DNA from: Parapedobacter pyrenivorans
GTDB lineage: Bacteria; Bacteroidota; Bacteroidia; Sphingobacteriales; Sphingobacteriaceae
Reading direction: 5' to 3'
Length of the DNA stretch: 64,000 bases
NCBI RefSeq assembly: GCF_014636865.1
Contig: NZ_BMER01000007.1
Location: forward strand, 68,921-132,920
The stretch's first letter is position 1. Each line of letters begins with the position of its first letter. This document shows positions 53,296 to 62,788 of this stretch, in pieces. The translations under genes were made by a program, and so were the position numbers. The notes below the pieces were generated by a model, which searched no databases, was not told the DNA's origin, and saw nothing but the letters and a program-made list of their open reading frames with translations.

Positions 53296-55068
53296 ATGAA
53301 GTCATTTTTCAAATATGTCCTCGCCACCGTCACGGGTATTGTCATTTCATTTATCCTGTTGTTTGTCGTGGGTTTGATTATCATCGGAGGGTTGGTGAGC
53401 TCCATGAGTGCCGATAAGGAATCGGTTGTAGTAGCAAATTCCCTGCTTCACATCGATCTCAAGCATGAAATCACGGAGCGTACCATTCCGGATCCTTTTG
53501 AAGAGCTTGATATACCGGGGTTCGTTACCACGAAGAGCTTTGGACTCAATGATATATTAAAGGGTATAAGCGGGGCCAAAGAAGATGACCGTATAAAAGG
53601 TATTTACCTCGACCTCTCTTCGGTGTCTGCTAGTTTTGCCACGTTGCAGGAAATCCGGGATGCGTTATTGGATTTCAAGGAGTCTGGTAAGTTTATTGTC
53701 GCTTACAGCGAAGGGTATACACAGCGCGCCTACTACCTGGCATCCACGGCCGATAAGATTTATATCAATCCGGAAGGAACGATTGACTTTAGGGGATTAG
53801 CTTCCCAAACGGTATTTCTAAAAGGTACGTTGGATAAACTGGGCATCGAGGCGCAGGTGGTAAAGGTTGGGACTTTTAAGAGCGCCGTGGAGCCTTTTAT
53901 ATTGGACAAAATGAGTGATGCCAACAGGGAACAGGTGAGTTCGTTTCTGGGAAGCATATACGACCATTTTATTGTACAGATCAGCGCAAGTCGGCACATC
54001 GCTGCGGATTCATTGCGGGCAGTTGCCGATGGTTATCTGGTGCGGACTGCAGATGATGCGCTTACCTACGGATTAGCGGATGGAAAGAAATATAAAGATG
54101 AAATCCTGACCGAGTTGAAAGATTCGTTAGACATCGAGGCAGATCAAGACCTCAATGCGGTGACGCTATTGAAATATAAGCCGGCCGTGAAGTCGGCAAG
54201 CGCTTCTTTCAGTAATCGTGTTGCTGTAGTATATGCTGTCGGTGATATCGTGTCCGGAGAGGGAGGGGATAACATGATCGGCTCCGAACGCATCTCGCGT
54301 GAACTGCGGAAAGTCCGTCGGGATGATAAGGTGAAAGCCGTCGTGTTCCGCATCAATTCGCCAGGGGGCAGTGCTTTGGCTTCCGATGTGATCTGGCGCG
54401 AGGTGGATCTGTTGCGTAAAGAAAAGCCGGTTATCGTATCGATGGGTGATGTAGCGGCGTCTGGCGGGTATTATATTGCTGCGGCGGCCGATTCTATTTT
54501 TGCGGAACCCAATACGATAACGGGTTCAATTGGGGTTTTTGGTGTAATCCCGAATATGCAGGAACTTTATAACGATAAGCTGGGTATTACGTTTGACAAG
54601 GTCAAAACGGGAAGATATGCGGACTTTCTGGCTAACGTGGACCGCCCGCTCACAGCCGACGAGCGCAACATTCTCCAAATGGAAGTAAACCGGATTTACG
54701 ATACGTTTTTACAGCGGGTAGCAGATGGCCGGGGGCTATCCAAGGCACAGGTAGACAGTATCGGGCAAGGCCGCGTGTGGAGCGGTCAGCAAGCGCTGGA
54801 CAACGGGCTGGTGGATCGCCTGGGTAGTATCGACGAAGCGGTTGCAGCCGCCGCCCAGAAGGCGGGTTTGGAAGATTATCGGTTGGTCACTTATCCCGCT
54901 ATAAAAAATCCGCTGGAATCGCTATTGGGCGGCTCGGCCGACCGAATCAGCGCATGGTTCAGTAAGCAGGAGCTAGGCCAACATTATCGCTACTATGAAC
55001 AGCTGAAGTCAACACTTCAACTGCGTGGTATACAAGCCCGACTTCCATTCACCTTGGAAGTTTATTAG
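53296..55068 (+). CDS. sppA: Signal peptide peptidase SppA, 67K type
   Basis: A 590-residue inner-membrane serine protease that degrades cleaved signal peptides. One N-terminal membrane helix (about 7-33) is followed by two ClpP-like repeats. As in E. coli SppA (K209, S409) the catalytic pair is split: K195 in G-T-F-K-S-A-V-E-P-F in the first repeat and S389 in V-A-A-S-G-G-Y-Y in the second. The N-S-P-G-G-S motif is intact. The next gene starts 4 bp after its stop, so both share a transcript. Confidence 0.93.
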   Translation: MKSFFKYVLATVTGIVISFILLFVVGLIIIGGLVSSMSADKESVVVANSLLHIDLKHEITERTIPDPFEELDIPGFVTTKSFGLNDILKGISGAKEDDRIKGIYLDLSSVSASFATLQEIRDALLDFKESGKFIVAYSEGYTQRAYYLASTADKIYINPEGTIDFRGLASQTVFLKGTLDKLGIEAQVVKVGTFKSAVEPFILDKMSDANREQVSSFLGSIYDHFIVQISASRHIAADSLRAVADGYLVRTADDALTYGLADGKKYKDEILTELKDSLDIEADQDLNAVTLLKYKPAVKSASASFSNRVAVVYAVGDIVSGEGGDNMIGSERISRELRKVRRDDKVKAVVFRINSPGGSALASDVIWREVDLLRKEKPVIVSMGDVAASGGYYIAAAADSIFAEPNTITGSIGVFGVIPNMQELYNDKLGITFDKVKTGRYADFLANVDRPLTADERNILQMEVNRIYDTFLQRVADGRGLSKAQVDSIGQGRVWSGQQALDNGLVDRLGSIDEAVAAAAQKAGLEDYRLVTYPAIKNPLESLLGGSADRISAWFSKQELGQHYRYYEQLKSTLQLRGIQARLPFTLEVY

Positions 55069-55072
55069 CAAA

Positions 55073-55963
55073 ATGTCGATCGGATTGCAGCCATCGTCGC
55101 CTCATCATGATGCCAAATACGTGTACATCACGGAATGTCCACGCGATGCGATGCAAGGAATACATCGTTTTATCCCTACGGCGGTAAAGGCAGCATATCT
55201 ACAATTACTCCTTAATGTGGGCTTTGAGCGGCTAGATTTCGGAAGCTTTGTATCGCCCAAAGCCATTCCTCAAATGCAGGATACGGCAGCGGTGCTCAAC
55301 CGGCTGGATATCAAGATAAGTGCGACTCAACTACTTGCCATTGTGGCAAACCTGCGTGGATCTTCGGAGGCCGTGCGCCATGACGGCGTAACGTTATTGG
55401 GCTTCCCCTTTTCCGTATCAGAAACTTTCCAGCTGCGCAATGCCAATAGCAGTATTGCGCAAGCATTGGATGCCATACGGCAAGTCGTGGCAATATGTCG
55501 GGCGCACCGTAAAATCCCACTGGTTTATCTTTCCATGGGGTTTGGTAATCCCTACGGCGACGAGTGGAGCCCTGCTATTGTCGCAGACTATACCGAAAAG
55601 CTGGTCGCATTGGGCGTAACACATTTTGCCCTGGCTGATACCGTCGGTAGTTCTACACCGGATCACATTATGTCGTTATATACGTACATTAACAACGCCT
55701 TCCCGGGGATCGAGTTAGGCTTGCACCTGCACAGTACGCCGGATGCCAGCCGTGATAAGCTGCATGCCGCGCTGGATGCTGGGTGCATGCGATTTGATAC
55801 TGCATTGCGCGGATTTGGCGGATGCCCTATGGCTGAAGATAAGCTGACGGGGAATATCGCTACGGAAACACTTCTGGAGGTGCTTGATGAGCGCGGTATT
55901 GATACGGGGTTGGATAGGGATGCGTGGGCCGAAGCGATGCGGTATAGCAGTCAGGTATTTTGA
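55073..55963 (+). CDS. Hydroxymethylglutaryl-CoA lyase
   Basis: A 296-residue TIM-barrel lyase cleaving HMG-CoA to acetyl-CoA and acetoacetate, the last step of leucine breakdown. Catalytic features of the family are present: R24-D25 in E-C-P-R-D-A-M-Q, the metal ligand pair H-x-H in G-L-H-L-H-S-T, the cysteine in R-G-F-G-G-C-P-M-A and K-L-T-G-N. Start ATG 55073 matches homologs; an upstream frame overlaps sppA. It fits with the MCC-like carboxyltransferase at 16212 although the two are far apart. Confidence 0.9.
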   Translation: MSIGLQPSSPHHDAKYVYITECPRDAMQGIHRFIPTAVKAAYLQLLLNVGFERLDFGSFVSPKAIPQMQDTAAVLNRLDIKISATQLLAIVANLRGSSEAVRHDGVTLLGFPFSVSETFQLRNANSSIAQALDAIRQVVAICRAHRKIPLVYLSMGFGNPYGDEWSPAIVADYTEKLVALGVTHFALADTVGSSTPDHIMSLYTYINNAFPGIELGLHLHSTPDASRDKLHAALDAGCMRFDTALRGFGGCPMAEDKLTGNIATETLLEVLDERGIDTGLDRDAWAEAMRYSSQVF

Positions 55964-55988
55964 TTTTCCAATACTTATAGTAGCTTTG
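55958..55988 (+). promoter_or_regulatory. Promoter of pgk
   Basis: TTTTG (55958-55962) and TAGCTTTG (55981-55988), 18-bp spacing; it overlaps the stop codon of the lyase gene. Transcript start near 55995, ATG 56019. Confidence 0.7.
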
Positions 55989-56018
55989 TTTCCCAAAATA
56001 ATTAGAACAATAAGTGAT

Positions 56019-57209
56019 ATGAAGACCATAGATGATTTAGATTTTTCCGGAAAGAAAGCGTTGATACGGGTAGATTTTAATGTCCCCCTTGATGAACATT
56101 TTGCTATTACCGATGATAACCGCATCCAAGGGGCGACCCCTACGATCAAGAAGATTTTGAATGACGGTGGTGCGGTGGTGCTGATGTCTCACTTGGGTAG
56201 ACCGAAGGAAGGCCCTACGGAAAAGTATTCATTAAAGCATATTGTCGCGCACCTTTCGGGTGTGCTGGGGGTGGATGTGCAGTTTGCCAATGACTGCATT
56301 GGTGAAGAGGCCTATGCCAAGGCCGCTGCCCTAAAGCCGGGTGAAGTGCTGCTTCTGGAAAACCTCCGCTTTTATAAGGAAGAGGAAAAAGGGGACGCTG
56401 TTTTTGCCGAAAAATTGGCAAAGCTCGGTGATGTGTATGTCAATGATGCCTTCGGTACAGCGCACCGTGCGCATGCTTCCACAGCGGTTATTGCACAATT
56501 TTTCCCAAAGGCGAAATATTTTGGATACCTGATGGCAGCCGAAATTGGCAATGCGGAGAAGGTGCTTCACAGCCCGCAACGACCTTTTACAGCCATTATG
56601 GGCGGAGCCAAAGTGTCCGATAAGCTGGAATTGATCGAGGCACTGCTTGATAAGGTCGATAACCTGATCATTGGTGGAGGTATGGCCTATACCTTTGTGA
56701 AGGCACGTGGAGGAGAGATAGGTAAATCACTCGTGGAGTTGGATAAATTAGACCTCGCCAACGACTTGGTCAAGAAGGCAGAAGAAAAGGGTGTTAACCT
56801 GGTGTTGCCAACCGATTGCCAAATAGCCGATGAATTTTCGCCAGACTCACCAGCCTATGATGGTCCGAACAACCAAATCCCGGCAGACAAAATGGGACTG
56901 GATATCGGCAAAGCGTCCGGCCAACACTTCGCCCAGGTAATCATGGCTTCCAATACCATCCTGTGGAATGGTCCCATGGGCGTGTTTGAAATGGATAAAT
57001 TTGCGAAAGGTACGCGAGCGGTTGCTGATGCCGTCGTGGCTGCCACCGAACGTGGTGCGTTTTCACTCATCGGTGGCGGCGATTCTGCAGCGGCGGTGAG
57101 CAAGTTCGGTATGACCGAGCATGTGAGCTATGTAAGTACCGGTGGGGGTGCCCTCCTGGAATATATGGAAGGTAAGGAATTGCCGGGTGTGAAAGCAGTA
57201 AACGACTAG
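56019..57209 (+). CDS. pgk: Phosphoglycerate kinase
   Basis: A 396-residue glycolytic kinase passing phosphate from 1,3-bisphosphoglycerate to ADP. Recognised by [11 protein letters not shown] at the N-terminus, [23 protein letters not shown] in the hinge region, W-N-G-P-M-G-V-F-E and the G-G-G-D-S-A nucleotide loop near the end. Length is typical. The frame is open far upstream (from 55884), but homology and promoter place the start at 56019. Confidence 0.97.
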   Translation: MKTIDDLDFSGKKALIRVDFNVPLDEHFAITDDNRIQGATPTIKKILNDGGAVVLMSHLGRPKEGPTEKYSLKHIVAHLSGVLGVDVQFANDCIGEEAYAKAAALKPGEVLLLENLRFYKEEEKGDAVFAEKLAKLGDVYVNDAFGTAHRAHASTAVIAQFFPKAKYFGYLMAAEIGNAEKVLHSPQRPFTAIMGGAKVSDKLELIEALLDKVDNLIIGGGMAYTFVKARGGEIGKSLVELDKLDLANDLVKKAEEKGVNLVLPTDCQIADEFSPDSPAYDGPNNQIPADKMGLDIGKASGQHFAQVIMASNTILWNGPMGVFEMDKFAKGTRAVADAVVAATERGAFSLIGGGDSAAAVSKFGMTEHVSYVSTGGGALLEYMEGKELPGVKAVND

Positions 57210-57211
57210 AG

Positions 57212-57236
57212 GAAGCGGCTTCGGCCGCTTTTTTTA
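57212..57236 (+). terminator. Terminator after pgk
   Basis: Seven-bp stem AAGCGGC / GCCGCTT with TTCG tetraloop and a T run. Confidence 0.92.
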
Positions 57237-57262
57237 TGAGGTTCACATGGGGCCTCTTGCGA

Positions 57263-60130
57263 TCAGTAGCTGTACCCAATGCTATAGGTGGCAAAAAACC
57301 GTTGTCTCGGATTTGCTTCATTCGCGTAAACCAATTTTACGCCGATGTCGAAGTTGGGTAGGTAAAATCGCAAAAGGTTCATATCAGATCTCAGTTCTAC
57401 ACCGAACGTGCGAGGTTGGAATGGGGTTTCTGAATCCACATTCTGGAAGTCAGCAAATAATCCGCCCTTGAATCGTTTGATATAGGCCAGCGGGCCGATG
57501 GACCAATCGGGATAGGCGATGGGAAACCGGTAGCTGAAAAGTAAGGTATTATCCACGGGTACCGGCCGTAGCTGATCGTACCCACTTACCAATGGAATGT
57601 CATTTGTGATTTGGTACATGCCATTACGCTGCTGATAGCTGAAACGCGCAAGTAACGAATGATTTCGCCACAAGCCAGGAAAAAAGAACGCGCTGCGCAA
57701 CGATAGATGCGCACCTTTTAGTCTATTTTCAAATGGGAAGTGACGGTAGGTAACACTGAAATGTTGCCCCCAGCGGGGGGCGAGATCCAGCGCGCTTTGA
57801 CGTACTTGGTGGTTGAAATAAAATTGGTAGTGCATGGGGAAGCGGACCCGTTCGATAAATTGGTTTTGGAACCGCGGTTCGGTCAACCCGTAGCGTTGGG
57901 TATAAGAGGTCGCTGCGCTGACACCCGTGGTAAATACGTGATTAATCCGGTAAAACACCAGCGGGATATCGATCTTGAGCGTGGTCACATTTTCGCGCCA
58001 GTGTAAACCAATCAGTTGTTCCTGGCCATTGCCTATTACCCGCGCCGTACCCACCTGCCCCCGGTTGCGGTACTCCAGCGAAAACTTCGGGAAGAACCGT
58101 TGATATGCTATCGACGCGAGGTATTCGCTGCTACGGATGTCACCGTCATAGGTGTAGCCCAGCCGGAGTTGGGCGGTGTTAAGCAAGTCGTCAGAGAGCC
58201 AGTAGACGCCGGGGTTGATGGCGTCCAAGTTATCGAAACTTCCGTTATCGATGGATAAGCTGTGGAAGTTGATCAGATTTTTAAGTCCTTTATAGGGCTT
58301 TGAAGGTAGTATCACGGTTTCAGGTGTGTCCGTTGTTCGATAAGCGTAATCTTGCCTTAAAAGGGGTTTAAAATAGCTGATATGCGAAGCGCTTGTTTTT
58401 TGCGTTGCTAGATCTCGTGTTTCGTTCCACGAAACCTTGCTAATCCGGTACCCGTTTACTTGATAGCTATTGAACCACAGTTGGTTGCTAACTACATCGA
58501 CTAACGGATTGAACGCTCCAAAACGGGCATTGGTGCACTGGCGAATTGCGCCCGTGGCGGTGTTTAGGGCGTAAATATTGTCAATGCCGTTATAGTGGGC
58601 TTTGAATGCGATTTCGTCGTCCGCATACGTCGGTCGCTCGATTTGCTGTGATTGCCAGTCCAGCATAAAGCGGTAGTTGCCAGTAGGAATGTCCAATTCA
58701 ACGATTGCGGTACCTTGTTGCGCGACGCCCGTTGCGATGACTTTTGTGCCGGTCGGGTCGAATGCCGGTGTTTGCAGCAGGATGTTGCCCGGTGAAGGGT
58801 AGCGGGCCACCACTTCACCATTTGGGACGGCTATAACCACTAAGCTGATGGCGTTGCTTTCGTCTATTTCGACTGCAACGACCCGATGTGCATCCGGGCG
58901 GAGGGCTGGCGAAAAGTAGCGGCTTTTGCGGGTTAACTGGTGGTATGAACGGGACTCGAGGTCGTACAGGTTGATGACGTTGTAGCTGCGTTTGCCATAA
59001 CGGGCATGCCGTCGCACCTCATCCCATACGACCTTTCCGGCGGCATAGGAAAAGTTAGGTTCGGTTTGACGACCGGTTTTTATCACTTCTTTTTGCCGGC
59101 CCAATGAGTCCATCACCATGATTGCCGAAACATGCTGCGCGCCCTGATGCAGGGCGATGATGCGTTGATCTGAGAGTGGCCGTGGCAACAGCCAGTTCTC
59201 CGGTTTATCGGTTGTTTTTGGGGGCAATAGCGGGTAATCGATGGGGTTGTTTTCCGCCAGTTGTTTCCGCCACAAAGCCGTCAATTCTTCACGGGTTTGC
59301 TCATGCCATCTGCGGGTATTGTAGCCAGTGAATTTCCGTAAGGAATTACTGAAATTATAGGGACGTATAGGCAGTCTGGCCATGCGGGTCATGAGACTAT
59401 CCATGATGTCTGCGCCATACACTCGCTGCATCCGGGCAGTCATGAAATAACCGAGTTCGTAGAAGCCCGGCGTGAGGTCTTTGAGCGACCCAAGATAGTC
59501 CTTTTGGTAACTGTATGTTCGACCGCTGAGGAGGTTCGTCCGGAAGGGCATTTCCCAAGAAGGGAGCCGTCCCCGGCCTGCTGGTGAGAGCACGGTTTCG
59601 GAGACCACAGCGTCGCCCTCAAAAAACCATGAAGGCAGGGTGACCCCGTAGATCGCGAGTGCCAATTGTTCGAAAAATGGCGCACGTAAATATCCTGTCA
59701 ATTTGTCAAATTGTGCTACATGCCGTAGCTCATGGATAGCCAGGTTATTCAGCCAATCTTGGAAATCACCTTGCTGAGGCGGGGTAGTATAGAATTCCGA
59801 ACGGCGGGGTGCAAGCTGCACATTTCCGTTGGATTCTACGGTTTGATTTTGTAGAATGATCGAAATTTTGCGGGGCTCCTTTCCCAACGTCGCACTTACC
59901 CGCTTACGCAAAAACTCCAATTGACTAGCCACTTTTTGTGCTTCGTTTTCAAAACTAGCCGGGTAAATCAACTGGAAATTTTCCGTATTTATTTGTCGCC
60001 ATTTTACACTTGGTGGGTATTGGTCGGCGTTAAAAATTTGCGAAAATGCGATATATGAATTAATGCATAATATAATTAATGTTAAACATTTGATTATTAT
60101 GATGTAAAATGTACTATTTTGGATGATCAT
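57263..60130 (-). CDS. Predicted metallopeptidase / beta-propeller / outer-membrane barrel protein
   Basis: A 955-residue exported protein with three parts. After a signal peptide (about 1-30) comes a zinc-peptidase-like domain (about 45-310) with H133-E134-L-R-H137 and a downstream E171 in W-F-F-E-G-D-A, the gluzincin ligand pattern. Residues about 310-620 contain repeated blades of a TolB/DPP-type propeller (for example F-S-P-A-L-R-P-D-A-H-R-V). The last 300 residues (about 640-955) look like an outer-membrane barrel with alternating hydrophobic strands and a terminal aromatic (S-I-G-Y-S-Y). The combination suggests a surface or periplasm-facing protease anchored in the outer membrane. I cannot name the family; catalysis is inferred from the motif. 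Confidence 0.75.
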   Translation of the reverse strand: MIIQNSTFYIIIIKCLTLIILCINSYIAFSQIFNADQYPPSVKWRQINTENFQLIYPASFENEAQKVASQLEFLRKRVSATLGKEPRKISIILQNQTVESNGNVQLAPRRSEFYTTPPQQGDFQDWLNNLAIHELRHVAQFDKLTGYLRAPFFEQLALAIYGVTLPSWFFEGDAVVSETVLSPAGRGRLPSWEMPFRTNLLSGRTYSYQKDYLGSLKDLTPGFYELGYFMTARMQRVYGADIMDSLMTRMARLPIRPYNFSNSLRKFTGYNTRRWHEQTREELTALWRKQLAENNPIDYPLLPPKTTDKPENWLLPRPLSDQRIIALHQGAQHVSAIMVMDSLGRQKEVIKTGRQTEPNFSYAAGKVVWDEVRRHARYGKRSYNVINLYDLESRSYHQLTRKSRYFSPALRPDAHRVVAVEIDESNAISLVVIAVPNGEVVARYPSPGNILLQTPAFDPTGTKVIATGVAQQGTAIVELDIPTGNYRFMLDWQSQQIERPTYADDEIAFKAHYNGIDNIYALNTATGAIRQCTNARFGAFNPLVDVVSNQLWFNSYQVNGYRISKVSWNETRDLATQKTSASHISYFKPLLRQDYAYRTTDTPETVILPSKPYKGLKNLINFHSLSIDNGSFDNLDAINPGVYWLSDDLLNTAQLRLGYTYDGDIRSSEYLASIAYQRFFPKFSLEYRNRGQVGTARVIGNGQEQLIGLHWRENVTTLKIDIPLVFYRINHVFTTGVSAATSYTQRYGLTEPRFQNQFIERVRFPMHYQFYFNHQVRQSALDLAPRWGQHFSVTYRHFPFENRLKGAHLSLRSAFFFPGLWRNHSLLARFSYQQRNGMYQITNDIPLVSGYDQLRPVPVDNTLLFSYRFPIAYPDWSIGPLAYIKRFKGGLFADFQNVDSETPFQPRTFGVELRSDMNLLRFYLPNFDIGVKLVYANEANPRQRFFATYSIGYSY

Positions 60131-60761
60131 ATGGGTTTGCTAATTTTTTTGGCATACTACAGCCTGAGGGATGTCAGATAAAGTAAAGTATAATTTTATA
60201 TAAATAATTTTTATTTCTGATTTACAGATTATAATGAAATATAAGTATATTGATTTTTCATCGTTTTTCGCTATATAATTGTTTCGTTAATCCGATTAAA
60301 AGTCGTATCCTATTAGATAGGAACAAACGAGTCAATGGCATCGCTAATGTACACTATCTTTTTGAGTTTGCCGGCCAGTTTTTTTTACGGGTACGCGAAA
60401 GGTAGCGTAAGCGATATGGTGCGGACCCTTTAGTGGCGTTGCCGAAATTTGGACTATCCCCCACTACCTAACACGGAGCCTGTTGTGTTGGGTAGGTTTC
60501 CATGTCGTATTACCACGGCCGGATTCCAACAGCGGCGGTACCTGAAAATGAGGGCGCCGTATTTGTTATAAGCTTGGCGTATGAGCTGCACAATTCGGTG
60601 ATGTCATTTTGTCGCTATCGGGTAGCGGTTACGCCTTGCTCAACTTGTTTTTCTTTCTGGTTTTTTAACGCTTACTTGTTCGTTCTTTTGATTTAAAAAG
60701 CCGACTTTTGCATGCAAAATAATTCACCGATGTAGGATGTTGTTTTAAGATAGGAGGGCCC
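60131..60761. other. 631-bp gap upstream of mgtE
   Basis: No credible coding gene; a 64-codon frame at 60502-60696 has no homology or usable context. One hairpin is visible: CTACCTAACAC (60464-60474) with GTGTTGGGTAG (60485-60495), 11 bp with one G-T pair, loop of ten. A weak promoter-like pair (TTG 60676-60678, GACTTTTG 60703-60710) precedes mgtE. A small RNA or a long mgtE leader is possible but not shown. Confidence 0.4.
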
Positions 60762-62138
60762 ATGGACGAATTGGATACACTGGTTGAACAAACCGAATTG
60801 CTTTTGGCCGAAGGCAACGAGATCGAGCTCAAGGACCACCTTGATGAGTTGAATATCTCGGACGTAGAGGCGCTGATCGACGAGCTGCCGGAATACGGTG
60901 CTTTGTTCATCGAAACGCTTAGTGTCAATAGGGCGGTAAACGTGTTTCGTATCCTGGATTTTCCTACCCAAGAACGCATTCTTAAACGGCTTCCCGGTCC
61001 CAAGATTTCAGAGATTATCAACGAGATGCCGCCAGACGATCGGACGGCATTTTTCAGTGAGCTGAAAGGCGATGTGGTAAAGCAGCTGATCATCCTGCTT
61101 CCTCCCGCGGCCCGTAAGGAAGCATTAGCTTTACTGGGGTATCCAGAAGACAGTGTGGGGCGGTTGATGACGCCTGATTATATCACAGTGAAACAGCACT
61201 GGGATATTGCAAGGGTGTTGCACCATATACGCAAATATGGGAAGGCTTCCGAAACCATTGACGTATTGTATGTCATCGACAAAGATGGCAAGTTGCTAGA
61301 TGATATTCGGATCAAGGACGTCTTGCTGGCTGATCCCGATACCAAAGTGAAGGATTTAATCGATAATCGGCTTATTGCTCTCCATGCCAATGACCCGCAG
61401 GAAGAGGCAATCAATGTATTCCGGATGAATAACCGGGTAGCGCTTCCCGTAGTGGATGAGCAGGATATCATGTTGGGTATTGTGACCGTGGATGATATCC
61501 TGTGGGTAGCCAACGAGGAGTATACTGAAGACATGCAACGGATAGGGGGTACCGAGGCGTTGGATGAGCCCTACCTGGATGTTTCCATCCCGCACTTGGT
61601 GAAAAAGCGGGCAGGATGGCTTATCGTGCTTTTTTTCGGACAGCTTCTTACGACCACCGTACTCGAACACTACGAAAGTCAATTAGCCAGCGCCGTATTG
61701 ATTTTATTTATGCCGGTGATTCTTTCCAGCGGGGGAAATAGTGGTTCACAGGCTTCCACATTGATTATTCAAGCAATGGCCCTCGGAGAGGTTACACTCA
61801 CCGATTGGTGGCGGGTAATGCGACGTGAAATCCTTTCCGGTTTGCTGCTCGGATTGATTTTGGGGAGTTTGGGTTTTCTGCGTGTATGCACGTGGCAAGC
61901 TTTTGCCCATGCATACGGCAACCATTGGCTTTTAGTGGGCGCTGTGGTAAGCCTATCGCTCGTCGGTGTGGTGCTGTGGGGCTCACTGGTAGGGTCTATG
62001 TTGCCGTTCATCCTGCGCAGGCTTGGTGCTGACCCGGCTTCCTCTTCGGCACCTTTCGTGTCGACGCTCGTGGATGTAACCGGATTGATTATTTATTTTA
62101 CGGTGGCTACAGTAATTCTCACCGGGGTGTTGTTATGA
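60762..62138 (+). CDS. mgtE: Magnesium transporter MgtE
   Basis: A 458-residue Mg2+ channel. The N-terminal superhelical MgtE_N domain (about 1-130; L-P-P-D-D-R-T-A-F-F-S-E-L), two CBS domains (about 135-255) and the C-terminal five-helix pore (about 285-455; S-S-G-G-N-S-G-S-Q-A-S-T-L) are all there. Mg2+ bound to the cytoplasmic domains normally closes the pore. Its stop overlaps the ATG of the next gene by 4 bp, an unexpected partner for a transporter of this type. Confidence 0.96.
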   Translation: MDELDTLVEQTELLLAEGNEIELKDHLDELNISDVEALIDELPEYGALFIETLSVNRAVNVFRILDFPTQERILKRLPGPKISEIINEMPPDDRTAFFSELKGDVVKQLIILLPPAARKEALALLGYPEDSVGRLMTPDYITVKQHWDIARVLHHIRKYGKASETIDVLYVIDKDGKLLDDIRIKDVLLADPDTKVKDLIDNRLIALHANDPQEEAINVFRMNNRVALPVVDEQDIMLGIVTVDDILWVANEEYTEDMQRIGGTEALDEPYLDVSIPHLVKKRAGWLIVLFFGQLLTTTVLEHYESQLASAVLILFMPVILSSGGNSGSQASTLIIQAMALGEVTLTDWWRVMRREILSGLLLGLILGSLGFLRVCTWQAFAHAYGNHWLLVGAVVSLSLVGVVLWGSLVGSMLPFILRRLGADPASSSAPFVSTLVDVTGLIIYFTVATVILTGVLL

Positions 62139-62788
62139 GCGGTTTCAAGATGTGTCGAATGGTGTGGGTAGGGTTGCTGCTTTCGGCGATGACACTTTCC
62201 GCCCAGGAGAAACTACCGATTTTCTTGGAGGTAGAGGCAGGTGTTGAACGGTTGTGTAGTCCGTCCATTCAGTCCGTTTTCCCAACAGGTGCAAATGTAA
62301 AGATGGGTCCTGTATTTGCATTGGCAGAAGAATGGCGACTCCGGCTCCGGCCGCAGGCTGGCGTAAAATTATTCTTCAACGAAATTGACGAATGGGTTAC
62401 CGAGCAGCTTCTTATTATCAAAGTGGGCGGACAGGTGAGTTATGATGCGTTTTATATTGGACAGGTAACGTTTTTTCCTTATCTCGCAGCTGATTTCAAT
62501 TGGGTAAGCAACTACGATGCGGAAAGTGACGGAGGGACTGGTGAAGATGAGAGCATCACCTATTCGGATAGTTATTTAAAGGGCTCCGGTTTTTCGCAAG
62601 AAGTGGGGATGCGGATACAGCTGCAAAAATGGTATGTAAAAATGGGGTACGAATTTTTTAAACCCCGCCTGAAGGCCAGGCGTACTATCATTACGGATGA
62701 TTTGGCATCCGGTTATCTCACCCCAAAGTCGCATCCCTTCGTCTTCAATACGTTTAATATCACCATCGGTGCCACGCTGGGTCTATGA
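62135..62788 (+). CDS. Outer-membrane beta-barrel protein, coupled to mgtE
   Basis: A 217-residue exported protein with signal peptide about 1-23 (L-S-A-Q). The mature chain alternates hydrophobic strands and ends in a strand with F-N-I-T-I-G-A-T-L-G-L, typical of 8-stranded outer-membrane barrels (OmpA/OMP_b-brl-like). An acidic D/E/S-rich loop lies about 130-145. Start overlaps mgtE and stop overlaps the next gene (ATGA both times), so the three are made together. No named family recognised. Confidence 0.7.
   Translation: MSGFKMCRMVWVGLLLSAMTLSAQEKLPIFLEVEAGVERLCSPSIQSVFPTGANVKMGPVFALAEEWRLRLRPQAGVKLFFNEIDEWVTEQLLIIKVGGQVSYDAFYIGQVTFFPYLAADFNWVSNYDAESDGGTGEDESITYSDSYLKGSGFSQEVGMRIQLQKWYVKMGYEFFKPRLKARRTIITDDLASGYLTPKSHPFVFNTFNITIGATLGL

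Noticed and set aside
60502-60696. 64-codon frame before mgtE
   Set aside because: No signal, homology or operon support; composition looks non-coding.
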